From: Bacteroidaceae bacterium
GTDB taxonomy: Bacteria; Bacteroidota; Bacteroidia; Bacteroidales; Bacteroidaceae
Direction of reading: 5' to 3'
DNA length: 24,927 nucleotides
Assembly (NCBI GenBank): GCA_024695315.1
Contig: JAILIJ010000108.1
Coordinates: 1 to 24,927 of the forward strand
Part shown: one piece after another, positions 14,272-22,712 of the stretch
Layout of the letters: the number at the start of each line of letters is the position of its first letter
How positions within the stretch are numbered: the first letter of the stretch is position 1
Translations under genes and position numbers: made by a program
Notes under the pieces: model-generated
Told to the model about the DNA's origin: nothing
Databases searched by the model: none
Seen by the model: the letters and a program-made list of their open reading frames with translations, nothing else

Positions 14272-15273
14272 TTATTGTGGAATTTCTACAGTTTGTAGGG
14301 CTGCTTCAAGTTTTCTTATAAGTGGACGTTTCTTTTCATCTGGAGCGAATACAAAACCTTCAGCAACTACAATTCTGTTATTGAGTTTGTCGAGCCGTGC
14401 ATACGAAACGAATGGTCCGCCCATAGCATCGTTGACCATAATCCAAAGGCCTCTAACCTTATATATGAAGTTGTTGCCGTTGATAGATGCGCTTTCGAAG
14501 ACGTATCTACTATCAGTCTTCATGTATTGTCCTTCTTTGTTTCCTTGAACGCGTATCTTCATTACAGAGTCGCGCTTATTTATGAAATTCTCCAGAGTGA
14601 AGTTCTCTTCACCAGTGTAAGGGTATGTATAGATACAAAGGTTCAAACTTGCCTTGCTTTCTGATGTTGCCCATATAAAGTTTTCGTGTGGGTAAACGAT
14701 GTCAATTTCTTCTGGAGCATGTATATCTATATTGAATTGCTTCTTGACCTGAGTGGAAAGTTGTGAACTATTATGTTTTTTCAGTATGCTTTTTTCTCTG
14801 GCAAGTTCGTTTTCGTTAAAGATATCAAGAATGCTGTCCTTTCTTGTTTCCAGGTATACCATCATGTCATTTGTAGAAGGGCTTTCTATAGTAATGATAA
14901 CCTGTGGCCTTGCATTCACGTTATGCTCTACGATACATTTTGTTTCTTTGTACTCCTGGTCTAATTTAGCTATGAATATATTGCCATACATTGTGAATTT
15001 GCCCTTGAAGTCTCGTGGATTAAGCGTTGTAATTCTGAAGTTACTTTCTGGTTGTGGTAGTCCAATAATAGGGCGATCTACAATCTGGCGAAATTCCATA
15101 CCATCCGTTGCGAGCCATGTTTTGTCAGCTACAATGAGCAGTTCATACGGTTGGCTAATGACAGCAGCAGTTGCTTTTTTCTTTTTTGTCTTTTCGTTAT
15201 TGCTATTGCAAGATGTGAACAGACATATTGAAGTAGAAAGCATAATTGCTATGGCAAATAGTAATTTATTCAT
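14272..15273 (-). CDS. DUF4837 family lipoprotein
   Basis: A 333-residue protein with a lipoprotein signal: Lys at position 3, a hydrophobic stretch to about residue 19, and lipobox LFTSC with Cys22. After the cysteine is a low-complexity basic linker (NSNNEKTKKKKATAA), then the DUF4837 start PYELLIVADKTWLATDGMEFRQIVDRPIIGLPQPESNFRI. Other family-like segments are INTHE-type positions near NPRDFKGKF, FIWATSES and RGLWIMVNDAMGGPFVSY. The family is known from Bacteroidota and has no established function. By signal it should be membrane-anchored on the periplasmic side or surface. The GH105 gene ends 26 bases upstream, so co-transcription is likely, but nothing shows a shared pathway. Confidence 0.88.
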   Translation of the reverse strand: MNKLLFAIAIMLSTSICLFTSCNSNNEKTKKKKATAAVISQPYELLIVADKTWLATDGMEFRQIVDRPIIGLPQPESNFRITTLNPRDFKGKFTMYGNIFIAKLDQEYKETKCIVEHNVNARPQVIITIESPSTNDMMVYLETRKDSILDIFNENELAREKSILKKHNSSQLSTQVKKQFNIDIHAPEEIDIVYPHENFIWATSESKASLNLCIYTYPYTGEENFTLENFINKRDSVMKIRVQGNKEGQYMKTDSRYVFESASINGNNFIYKVRGLWIMVNDAMGGPFVSYARLDKLNNRIVVAEGFVFAPDEKKRPLIRKLEAALQTVEIPQ

Positions 15274-15299
15274 AGTTAAAAATTAATGTGTTCTAAAAA

Positions 15300-16490
15300 T
15301 TATTTTTCCATTTTCATGATTTCGCATCCTGCAAGTAGTAAGCATCCGAGTCCGTAGTCGTCGAAGTCAGGCTGCTTGTCATACGTTACTGGTTGTGAAT
15401 CTTTAGGCTCCTTTCCTGTACCTTGTACGTATCCCAGGAATCCGTTTTTGTGAACACAATCCTTAACGATTGCATTCCAAGTATCATATATGATTGGCTT
15501 ATATTTAGAAGCTGAAAGTATTCCATTGTTTACTCCCCAAGCCATTCCGTAGATGAAGAGAGCTGTACCGCTCATTTCTTTGCCTCCATAATTGCTTTCG
15601 TCATGTAGGCTAACATTCCAGTAACGATCTGCACGTTGGCATTTCACGAGTGCTTTAGACATAGAGATGAAGTCTTTCTTGTATTCCTTATAATGAGGGT
15701 CAGAAGGTAGACTTTCCATGGCACGTACGAGAGCAGCATATACCCATCCATTTCCGCGGCTCCAGTAGCAGTTTCTGCCGTTTGGCTCTTTATAAGGAGG
15801 AACGAAATCAGCATCTCTCCACCATAGTCCTTCTTTCTTATTGAATAATCCTCCAGCTATTGAGTCGCGGCTATACTTATACATTTGCCATCCTTTTTCT
15901 GCATATCTCATAGCGTCTGGGTCATCTTGTAGAAGTTTCACGGCGCTCATTTTTGAGAAAACAGGAAGTCCCATCTGAATAGCATCAATCCAAGTCCAGT
16001 CTCCATAGCTACCTTTAGATTTCATATTTCCTCCTGGAGCCCAAGGAGTGTTGTTTGCGTTGATGATATTATCGAGACATTTTTTTGTTGGAATCACATG
16101 TCCCATATCGATATAAGTCTGGCTACAGCAGTAGTCATCTGCATCTCGAGTAGTAACTCCATTTCGTGGAGTCCACTTATGAGCATTTCCCCAATCGCTA
16201 ATATATTTATAGTAGACATCGTACTTTTCTCCTCCAGTCAATCTTTCCATTTCTGTAAGAGCCCAAAGACCTTCAAAGTAGACACCACGTGTCCAAAGAT
16301 TGCTTGGTCGTTCTTTTTTTACAAATGTTGGAGCTCCAGCATCAGGATATTTGTTTATGAAATAGTCATTTGCCAATTCCATAACTTTAAGAACCTCCGT
16401 ATTTTTCGGTTGTGCGAAAATGCCAGAAGTTATAGAAGAACCGATGGCTAAAATTGAAATAAGTGCTAATCGTCTAAAATTTATCGACAT
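15300..16490 (-). CDS. Glycoside hydrolase family 105/88 (unsaturated rhamnogalacturonyl hydrolase-like)
   Basis: A 396-residue secreted or periplasmic enzyme. Residues 1-26 are a signal peptide (LALISILAIGSSITSGIFAQ). The rest has the alpha/alpha-barrel signatures of GH105: LWTRGVYFEGL (65-75), DWGNAHKW, RDADDYCCSQTYIDMG (115-130), TWIDAIQMGLPVF (166-178), YWSRGNGWVYAALVRAM, EMSGTALFIYGMAWGVNNGIL and DDYGLGCLLLAGCE. Asp118 or Asp119 and Asp169 are the likely catalytic pair by analogy with YteR. Such enzymes remove 4,5-unsaturated uronic acids left by pectin or other polysaccharide lyases, by hydration. No lyase, SusC/SusD or regulator is adjacent, so it is an isolated gene with the DUF4837 lipoprotein behind it. 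The exact substrate is not predictable. Confidence 0.9.
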   Translation of the reverse strand: MSINFRRLALISILAIGSSITSGIFAQPKNTEVLKVMELANDYFINKYPDAGAPTFVKKERPSNLWTRGVYFEGLWALTEMERLTGGEKYDVYYKYISDWGNAHKWTPRNGVTTRDADDYCCSQTYIDMGHVIPTKKCLDNIINANNTPWAPGGNMKSKGSYGDWTWIDAIQMGLPVFSKMSAVKLLQDDPDAMRYAEKGWQMYKYSRDSIAGGLFNKKEGLWWRDADFVPPYKEPNGRNCYWSRGNGWVYAALVRAMESLPSDPHYKEYKKDFISMSKALVKCQRADRYWNVSLHDESNYGGKEMSGTALFIYGMAWGVNNGILSASKYKPIIYDTWNAIVKDCVHKNGFLGYVQGTGKEPKDSQPVTYDKQPDFDDYGLGCLLLAGCEIMKMEK

Positions 16491-16598
16491 AATTTAATTA
16501 AATGGTTTAAGTTAAATAGGTTTTTTACGCTGAATAATGTATGTATTTATTATATTTCCAACTGCCTTATTAAGGCTATTAGAATAATAATTAACTTT

Positions 16599-17369
16599 TT
16601 ATTTCATTGCATTAACGATATAGCTTTCCAGCTCGTTTGTTGCAATTCTCAGTTTGAATTCTCCGCGTTGAGCAATAGAAATTGATCCCGTTTCCTCGCT
16701 GACAATAATTGCTATTGCATCACTTTGTTGAGTAATTCCTAATGCAGCACGGTGTCGTAGTCCCAATTCTTTAGGAATGTTTAGGCTATGGCTGACTGGT
16801 AATATACATCCTGCAGCCGTAATTCTGTCATGCCTTATAATCATGGCTCCGTCATGCAAAGGACTATTTTTGAAGAAAATGTTCTTTATTAATTCCGTAT
16901 TTATCTTGGCGTCAACAAACTCTCCAGACTTTATGATGTCGGTAAGTGACATTTCTCGTTCCAGGATAATGAGTGCTCCGACAAGATTTTTGCTCATGTA
17001 GTCACAAGCCATGACAATAGGCAAAACCAGTGCCTCGTCATCTTCGTCTTCCTCTTTATTCCTTTTTACGAAGAATCTAGTTATAACAGATAATCGTCTT
17101 TGTGATCCAAGTGTAAGGAAGAAACGTCGTATTTCTTCTTGGAAGATGATGATAAGTGCAATGACACCCACGCTCACGAGTTTATCGAATATTGAGCCCA
17201 GGAGTTTCATTTGTAGAACTTGCGACACAAGAATCCACGTTAATATGAAAACAAGAATTCCGTAGAATATGTTCAAGGAACCGCTTGCCTTCATAAGTCT
17301 ATATATGTAGTACAACAAAGATGCTACACACACAATATCAATTGCATCTTTTATGCCGAAATCAAACAT
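16599..17369 (-). CDS. cdaA: Diadenylate cyclase, CdaA type
   Basis: A 256-residue membrane enzyme that makes cyclic di-AMP from two ATP. Three N-terminal membrane helices (about residues 8-25, 33-52, 62-77) are followed by the cytoplasmic DisA_N cyclase domain. Its two signatures are both intact: DGA at 173-175 (NSPLHDGAMIIRHDRITAAGCILP) and RHRAA at 205-209 (LGLRHRAALGITQQSDAIAIIVSEETGSIS). A short acidic linker (KEEDEDDEA, about 105-113) separates membrane and catalytic parts. It lies 73 bases after folP on the same strand, an arrangement common in Bacteroidota. CdaR and GlmM, partners in Firmicutes, are not next to it. Confidence 0.95.
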   Translation of the reverse strand: MFDFGIKDAIDIVCVASLLYYIYRLMKASGSLNIFYGILVFILTWILVSQVLQMKLLGSIFDKLVSVGVIALIIIFQEEIRRFFLTLGSQRRLSVITRFFVKRNKEEDEDDEALVLPIVMACDYMSKNLVGALIILEREMSLTDIIKSGEFVDAKINTELIKNIFFKNSPLHDGAMIIRHDRITAAGCILPVSHSLNIPKELGLRHRAALGITQQSDAIAIIVSEETGSISIAQRGEFKLRIATNELESYIVNAMK

Positions 17370-17442
17370 TTATCTTTATGGTTGTTTTCTGTTAAGTTAT
17401 AAGACTAGTTTGACGTTGACTATCATTTTGAAGAGTCCGTAG

Positions 17443-18291
17443 TTAATTATTCTTCATCGTAGATATGATTTTTACCACTTCAGCACATTCTTTTACATCG
17501 TGTACTCTAAGGATATTTGCTCCTTTCATAAGAGAAACGGCGTTAAGTACACTTGTACCGTTAAGAGCATCTTCTGGTTTTCCTCCAAGTAGTTTGTATA
17601 TCATACTCTTTCGTGAAATGCCGCTGAGTATAGGTAAGTTGAAAATCTTTAGTTCCTCGAGATGGTTCATGAGTTCATAGTTGTGCTCAATAGTTTTGGC
17701 AAATCCGAATCCAGGATCCAGAATAATGTCTTTTTGTCCCAAATCTCTGAGGGCCTGTATTTTTGTGGCGAAGTAATTAAGAACTTCTTTGATTAGATTT
17801 TCATATTGTGGTTTGTCTTGCATGTTTTGAGGGTTTCCCTTCATGTGCATTAGAATGTATGGGACTCCCAGTTTTGCAACTGTAGGGAACATATTTATGT
17901 CCAGTTCTCCACCACTTATATCATTTATGATGTCCACTCCCAGTTCTTCGATACACATTTTTGCAACGTCAGCTCTAAATGTGTCTACACTAACAGGGAT
18001 TTCTGGTGCTTCATCTCGTAGGATTTTCATACCATGTTTCAAACGATTCATTTCCTCTTCTGGGCTTATGTCATCAGCTCCAGGTCGAGAAGAGTATGCT
18101 CCGATGTCAATCATGTTTCCCCCCTCGCTAACAATTTGTTTCACTCGTTCACGAATTTCTTCGTCTGTTTGTTTTCGACTTCCAGAAAAGAATGAGTCAG
18201 GTGTAACATTTAAGATACCCATGACTTGTGGTTCACTCAAGTCGATAAGTTTACCTCTCACATTTATTGTGTATGGTATTAATCCTTTCAT
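17443..18291 (-). CDS. folP: Dihydropteroate synthase
   Basis: A 282-residue TIM-barrel enzyme joining p-aminobenzoate to dihydropterin pyrophosphate in folate synthesis; it is the sulfonamide target. Signatures: VMGILNVTPDSFFSGSR (23-39), with the Asn and flexible loop 1, and MIDIGAYSSRPGADDISPEEE (60-80), with the loop 2 SxRPGA motif. Further along are VDTFRADVAK, INDISGG, ILMHMKG, DIILDPGFGFAKT with the substrate Asp, LSGISRKSMI with the KxS substrate site, and a C-terminal LRVHDVKE. No mutation pattern suggesting resistance is evident by eye. It has a strong promoter of its own at 18312-18343 and probably leads a folP-cdaA transcript. Confidence 0.96.
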   Translation of the reverse strand: MKGLIPYTINVRGKLIDLSEPQVMGILNVTPDSFFSGSRKQTDEEIRERVKQIVSEGGNMIDIGAYSSRPGADDISPEEEMNRLKHGMKILRDEAPEIPVSVDTFRADVAKMCIEELGVDIINDISGGELDINMFPTVAKLGVPYILMHMKGNPQNMQDKPQYENLIKEVLNYFATKIQALRDLGQKDIILDPGFGFAKTIEHNYELMNHLEELKIFNLPILSGISRKSMIYKLLGGKPEDALNGTSVLNAVSLMKGANILRVHDVKECAEVVKIISTMKNN

Positions 18292-18311
18292 TTTTTTATT
18301 TCTTATGTTTG

Positions 18312-18343
18312 CAAAGATACGAATTGTTTTGTTATTATGGCAA
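18312..18343 (-). promoter_or_regulatory. folP promoter (overlaps divergent murF promoter)
   Basis: Minus-strand TATCTTTG (18319-18312) with TTG (18343-18341) 21 bases upstream matches the Bacteroidota -7/-33 pattern. The ATG is 20 bases downstream of the -7 element. Its -33 lies inside the facing plus-strand promoter. Confidence 0.75.
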
Positions 18344-18359
18344 AATCTTTGTACTTTTG
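18329..18359 (+). promoter_or_regulatory. Plus-strand promoter, candidate for murF
   Basis: TTG (18329-18331), 20-base spacer, then TACTTTTG (18352-18359) matches TTG/TAnnTTTG. The implied murF leader is about 170 bases and holds a small hairpin CGAAAG-AA-CTTTCG (18453-18466). Confidence 0.65.
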
Positions 18360-18536
18360 TCGTAATTTTAAGGATATTAAATACATTAAGTTATTAGCTT
18401 TGTGTATTAGTTAGAAAAAAGATTTAGAAAGAAAAGAATGTGAGCCTATTAGCGAAAGAACTTTCGTTTCCCTTTTTGTTGGGTCGCCAATGGGTGAGCA
18501 GAAAGATAAAAATCACAACTCACAAATTTAACATTC

Positions 18537-19886
18537 ATGTCAATAGAAGACTTATACAAGATTTTCTGTGAGCATTCAGAAATCACTACAGACAGTCGTA
18601 ATGTGCCAGAAGGTTCACTCTTCTTTGCTCTTAAGGGTGAGACTTTTGATGGTAACCAGTATGCTGTCAGTTCTCTTGAACAGGGAGCAGCCTTTGCTGT
18701 TATAGATGACAAGGAAATCTATGAGAAAGCTCAGGGCGAAGTGAAAGATCGTCTTATCCTTGCCTCAGATGTATTGGCTACGCTTCAGCATCTTGCTAAT
18801 TATCATCGCTGTCAGCTTGGTACAACAATTGTCGGAGTTACAGGTACTAATGGCAAGACAACAACAAAAGAACTTATTGCTGCCGTGTTGCAGAAGAAAT
18901 ACAATGTACTCTATACTCAGGGTAACTTCAATAATCATATTGGCGTCCCTAAAACTCTGCTACGACTTACTAAAGATCATCAGATTGCTGTCATAGAAAT
19001 GGGTGCCAATCATCCTGGAGAAATCAAGACTCTTGTAGAGATTGTCCAGCCTGATTATGGAATTATCACAAATGTAGGTAAGGCCCATTTGCTTGGCTTC
19101 GGTTCTTTTGAAGGAGTAATCAAGACCAAGGGCGAGCTTTACGATTATCTTCGTGAAGACCAAGGTACGGTATTCATCAATAATGATAATGAACACCTTA
19201 AAAAAATTAGCAACGACCTACGTCTCATCCGCTATGGTCAGAAGGATGCGGATAACCTTCTTGTCAAGGGTGAACTTATAGAATGTAATCCATTCCTGAA
19301 GTTCAGCTGGAATCAGTGCCCATCTCATTTTTCTCCTATGGAAGTACAGACAAAGCTTATAGGTTCCTATAATCTGGATAACGCACTTGCCGCAGCATGT
19401 ATCGGTACTCTCTTTGCTGTTTCTGCTGATGATATTACTGCAGCTCTTAGTGAATATACTCCATCAAACAACCGTTCTCAGATGCAGAAGACAGCTGATA
19501 ATAACCTTGTTATAGACGCTTATAATGCTAATCCAACAAGTATGGCTGCTGCTCTTGATAATTTCCGCCTTATGAAAGTATCACATAAGATGTGCATCCT
19601 TGGAGATATGAAGGAGTTAGGCGAGGCATCATCTTCAGAGCACAAGAAAGTTGTTGAGGCTCTTCTTGCATCCGACTTTGAACAGGTTTGGCTTGTTGGT
19701 GAAGAGTTTAACAAAGCTGCTCTTTCTGTTGATTCTTCGTTCTTTGAGACTCATCCTTTATACAAGTCATTCAAAGATGTTGAAGATGTTAAGTCTGCGA
19801 TAACAAGTAATAAGCCGAAAGGATTCACAATCCTTATTAAAGGTTCAAATAGCACAAAGCTGATTCAGACTGTGGACTTGCTGTAG
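18537..19886 (+). CDS. murF: UDP-N-acetylmuramoyl-tripeptide--D-alanyl-D-alanine ligase
   Basis: A 449-residue cytoplasmic Mur ligase that adds D-Ala-D-Ala to the UDP-MurNAc-tripeptide. The N-terminal domain has the MurE/F substrate-loop features TTDSRNVPEGSLFFALKGETFDGNQYA (18-44). The ATP-binding P-loop is GTNGKTT (103-109). EMGANHPGEIKTL and TNVGKAHLLGFGSFEGVIKTKGEL are typical of the central domain. The C-terminal domain has DAYNANPTSMAAALDNF and ILGDMKELGE, both MurF markers. All expected motifs are intact. It stands alone, not in a dcw cluster, and is read divergently from folP; Ddl, which makes its D-Ala-D-Ala substrate, is at the right edge of the window. The chosen ATG gives the normal family length. 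Confidence 0.96.
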   Translation: MSIEDLYKIFCEHSEITTDSRNVPEGSLFFALKGETFDGNQYAVSSLEQGAAFAVIDDKEIYEKAQGEVKDRLILASDVLATLQHLANYHRCQLGTTIVGVTGTNGKTTTKELIAAVLQKKYNVLYTQGNFNNHIGVPKTLLRLTKDHQIAVIEMGANHPGEIKTLVEIVQPDYGIITNVGKAHLLGFGSFEGVIKTKGELYDYLREDQGTVFINNDNEHLKKISNDLRLIRYGQKDADNLLVKGELIECNPFLKFSWNQCPSHFSPMEVQTKLIGSYNLDNALAAACIGTLFAVSADDITAALSEYTPSNNRSQMQKTADNNLVIDAYNANPTSMAAALDNFRLMKVSHKMCILGDMKELGEASSSEHKKVVEALLASDFEQVWLVGEEFNKAALSVDSSFFETHPLYKSFKDVEDVKSAITSNKPKGFTILIKGSNSTKLIQTVDLL

Positions 19887-19940
19887 TTAGGTGAAATAAA
19901 CTCCAAAGAGGAGTAGATGACATCTAAAAAGATATATCTA

Positions 19941-19970
19941 AAAAGGTTTGGGACCATTCCCAAACCTTTT
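19941..19970. terminator. Bidirectional terminator between murF and the GH3 gene
   Basis: AAAAGGTTTGGGA (19941-19953) and TCCCAAACCTTTT (19958-19970) are perfect 13-base arms around CCAT, with A and T runs at the two ends. It sits between two converging genes and can stop both. Confidence 0.92.
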
Positions 19971-19985
19971 TTATATGTCTTGTTT

Positions 19986-22412
19986 TTATTTTAATGTGAA
20001 AGGAAGTGTAGCCTTAATGTCGCGGCTTGATGCACCTACATAAGCTTTGAAAGTACCATTTTCTGCCACCCACTCATGTTTGTTCTCATCGTAGAACTTG
20101 AGAGCCTCATAAGGTATCTTTACAGTAACCACTTTACTTTCTCCAGGTTCCAGAGCAATTTTCTTAAATCCTTTAAGTTCTTTGACTGGTCTTACTACGC
20201 TTGCCTTATCATCGCCAATGTACACCTCAACAACTTCTTTACCTGCTACCTTTCCTGTATTCTTTACGGTTACAGAAACATCGATGCTACCATCTTTTGA
20301 AATTGTCTTTGATGAAAGTTGAGCATTACTATATTCGAAAGTAGTGTAGCTGAGACCATATCCAAATGGGAAAACGATAGTCTTTGGTGCTCTGTCGAAG
20401 TGACGATATCCGACGAATATATCTTCAGCATATACCTGAACCTCATTACCTTTACCGAAGTGTTTGCCTCCGTCTGTATCTGTATTTAGGTTGTCGTTGC
20501 TAAGATTAGCAGGTACAGCCTTTTTCAGAGATGTAGATTTTGCGATAAGATCTGCAGACTTTGGATTTTTGTTCTTTACTGTAGTCTCATTCACAAGTCC
20601 AGACTTAGTGCGTTCTTCTCCAGATCTAAATGCTTCTGGGAGGTCTTGAGGTTCAACTCCTGGATATCCGATAAGTCCATACTGGTGAGCAGGGTAGTCG
20701 GAAAGTTTTGTTCCGTAAGTAAAGATAGTCTTACCAGAAGGATTCACGTCTCCGCTAAGTACTCCAGCAAGTGCATGTCCAGCTTCACTACCAAGGTACC
20801 AGTTTTGAATGAGAGCAGGAATCTTTTTGAGCCAAGGCATAGCCACAGCATTTCCACTTGTTATGATAGTGATGATGTTAGGCTGTATGTCAGCAAGGTC
20901 AGATATGAGTTTATCCTGTCCGTATGACATATTGTAAGATAGCCTATCTCCGCCTTCACAGTCTTCGAAGTGATTCTTGTTGAGTCCACCTATATATATA
21001 ATTAGGTCAGCCTTCTTAGCTTTTTCTATTGCCTCATCATATAGTTTTTTCTGAGTAGCTGCAGGTATGATATCGATACCGTCATAACGGCTTCTTCCTG
21101 ATTCGTAACCTTGTGCGTAGACGATTTTACAGTCCTTGCCGAATCGTTCCTTAATACCTCTAAGAGGACTTACCTCGTCACGTGGCTTAAGTTCTGAAGA
21201 ACCGCCTCCAGGACATAGCTGTTTCGTAGCGTTGTCTCCCACTACGAGGATAGTCTTATATTTTTTAGCGTCCAAAGGAAGTAAAGTATTTCCTGCTTTT
21301 GTCTTATTGTTTTTCAGCAGAACGATACCTTCTTCTGCAATAGCTCTGTTAGCAGCTATATGCTTAGGAGAGTTAAGAGAACCGAAAGGCTTCTTAGTGT
21401 TCATGGCAGTCTTGAAGATGAGAGTAAGCATCCTTTTCGCCTTGTCATTCACTATGTCCATAGACACTTCTCCCTTCTTAACCATTTCGAGGTAATTCTT
21501 ACCAAGATAGTAGTCGTCATACGTGAATCCTGTAGATTCGGTAGTCAGACCATTAGTATAAGATCCCATCTCGAGGTCCAATCCGTAGTGTACAGACTGT
21601 TTTGTATCGTGAGCAGCTCCCCAGTCAGTTATTACAACTCCCTTGAATCCAAGTTCCTTCTTAAGAATGTCGTTTATCAAGTAAGGGTTATGTGTGACAT
21701 GAACGCCTCGATAGCTGTTGTAAGATCCCATGAGGCTCCATGCATCTCCTTCTTGTACAGCAGCTTTGAATGCTGGAAGATAAATTTCGTGTAATGCTCT
21801 GTCAGAAACCTTAACGTCCACGTGTCCTCTAAACTCTTCTTGGTCGTTTAGAATGTAGTGTTTGATACAACATGCCACTCCATTAGACTGCAGTCCTTTA
21901 ATGTATGGAACACACATTTGGCTACTCAAGTAAGGATCCTCGCCCATATATTCGAAGTTACGTCCATTGAGAGGTGTACGGTATATGTTCACACCTGGTC
22001 CGAGTAGCACATCCTTTTCGCGGTATCTTGCTTCTTCTCCTACATTTTTGCCGTATATGGCAGCCATTTCAGGGTTCCAAGTCGCGGCAAGACATGTTAG
22101 GGCTGGGAAAGCCGTTACGGAGTCATTAGTCCAGTGTGAGTGTCCCCAGTCATTCCAGTTTATTTCCATTCTCACTCCATGAGGTCCATCGCTCATGTAT
22201 AGTTCGGGAATGCCCAATCGTGGTACTCCAGGGCTAGAGAATTTACTTTGTGCGTATGACAGACGGCATTTCTCCTCTATAGTCATACGTGACAGAGCAT
22301 CTTCCACACGTTCTTCGATTGGTTTTGTCTCATCCTGGTACACCGGGATGTTTTGAGCGTTTAATGATAATGCTGACAATACGGTCATTGCGGTTAACAG
22401 CTTTTTTTTCAT
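19986..22412 (-). CDS. Glycoside hydrolase family 3, beta-glucosidase/xylosidase-like, exported
   Basis: An 808-residue enzyme with a signal peptide (residues 1-19, KKKLLTAMTVLSALSLNA). The GH3 N-terminal barrel covers about 30-330, with GVPRLGIPELYMSDGPHGVR (62-81), GPGVNIYRTPLNGRNFEYMGEDPYL (138-162), KHYILNDQE with Lys184-His185, and the nucleophile Asp263 in VVITDWGAAHDT. The GH3 C-terminal domain (about 355-660) carries the likely acid/base Glu486 in HFEDCEGGDRLSY. A fibronectin III-like domain (about 690-800) ends it. All key residues are present, so it should be an active exo-beta-glycosidase. The choice between glucose, xylose and other substrates cannot be made. It stands alone without SusC/SusD or other glycosidase neighbours, and no TAnnTTTG promoter was found upstream. 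Confidence 0.93.
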   Translation of the reverse strand: MKKKLLTAMTVLSALSLNAQNIPVYQDETKPIEERVEDALSRMTIEEKCRLSYAQSKFSSPGVPRLGIPELYMSDGPHGVRMEINWNDWGHSHWTNDSVTAFPALTCLAATWNPEMAAIYGKNVGEEARYREKDVLLGPGVNIYRTPLNGRNFEYMGEDPYLSSQMCVPYIKGLQSNGVACCIKHYILNDQEEFRGHVDVKVSDRALHEIYLPAFKAAVQEGDAWSLMGSYNSYRGVHVTHNPYLINDILKKELGFKGVVITDWGAAHDTKQSVHYGLDLEMGSYTNGLTTESTGFTYDDYYLGKNYLEMVKKGEVSMDIVNDKAKRMLTLIFKTAMNTKKPFGSLNSPKHIAANRAIAEEGIVLLKNNKTKAGNTLLPLDAKKYKTILVVGDNATKQLCPGGGSSELKPRDEVSPLRGIKERFGKDCKIVYAQGYESGRSRYDGIDIIPAATQKKLYDEAIEKAKKADLIIYIGGLNKNHFEDCEGGDRLSYNMSYGQDKLISDLADIQPNIITIITSGNAVAMPWLKKIPALIQNWYLGSEAGHALAGVLSGDVNPSGKTIFTYGTKLSDYPAHQYGLIGYPGVEPQDLPEAFRSGEERTKSGLVNETTVKNKNPKSADLIAKSTSLKKAVPANLSNDNLNTDTDGGKHFGKGNEVQVYAEDIFVGYRHFDRAPKTIVFPFGYGLSYTTFEYSNAQLSSKTISKDGSIDVSVTVKNTGKVAGKEVVEVYIGDDKASVVRPVKELKGFKKIALEPGESKVVTVKIPYEALKFYDENKHEWVAENGTFKAYVGASSRDIKATLPFTLK

Positions 22413-22712
22413 AATATTATTGTGTTAGTATGTTTTAGAATTTAGTTTTGGAAGTAGTAAAAAAACGATATATTTTGAGTTAAGGTCTGTTTCTCGTATT
22501 CTTTTCTACTTTATATTTCCCTGTAATTTCTCTTTTCCTTTCATCAAGTAAGTCGTTGCCTCACTTGTGAAACTATGGGAATTTGGAATTTTGTTTATGA
22601 AAATCCAAACTTATTTTTTATCGAACACGGAAATAACGGAATTGGTGGAACAATATCCTTCCGTTCTTTCCGTATTCGTTTATATATTTTTGTAGTTATG
22701 TCTTTAAGAAAA
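22413..22712. other. Non-coding gap between acyltransferase and GH3 genes
   Basis: 300 bases with no credible coding frame, downstream of the acyltransferase and upstream of GH3. It contains a pyrimidine-rich stretch (about 22490-22545) and an imperfect inverted repeat at 22627-22673. No standard promoter or intrinsic terminator is evident. Confidence 0.6.
22627..22673. repeat. Inverted repeat with doubled CGGAA motif
   Basis: ACGGAAATAACGGAA (22627-22641) pairs with TTCCGTTCTTTCCGT (22659-22673) with one mismatch across a 17-base loop. Each arm is itself two ACGGAA motifs 9 bases apart. No T run follows, so it is more likely a regulatory or RNA structure than a terminator. Confidence 0.6.

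Noticed and set aside
14753..15286. 177-residue plus-strand open frame opposite the DUF4837 gene
   Set aside because: Hydrophobic stretches here are the complement of the lipoprotein gene; the minus-strand protein has a lipobox and family motifs, so this is a shadow.
17843..18397. 184-residue plus-strand open frame opposite folP
   Set aside because: It lies entirely over folP and its promoter, has Ser/Pro/Ile-rich composition typical of an antisense frame, and shows no family motif.
18453..18466. Riboswitch or attenuator in the murF leader
   Set aside because: Only a 6-pair hairpin is visible, with no alternative pairing or terminator partner.
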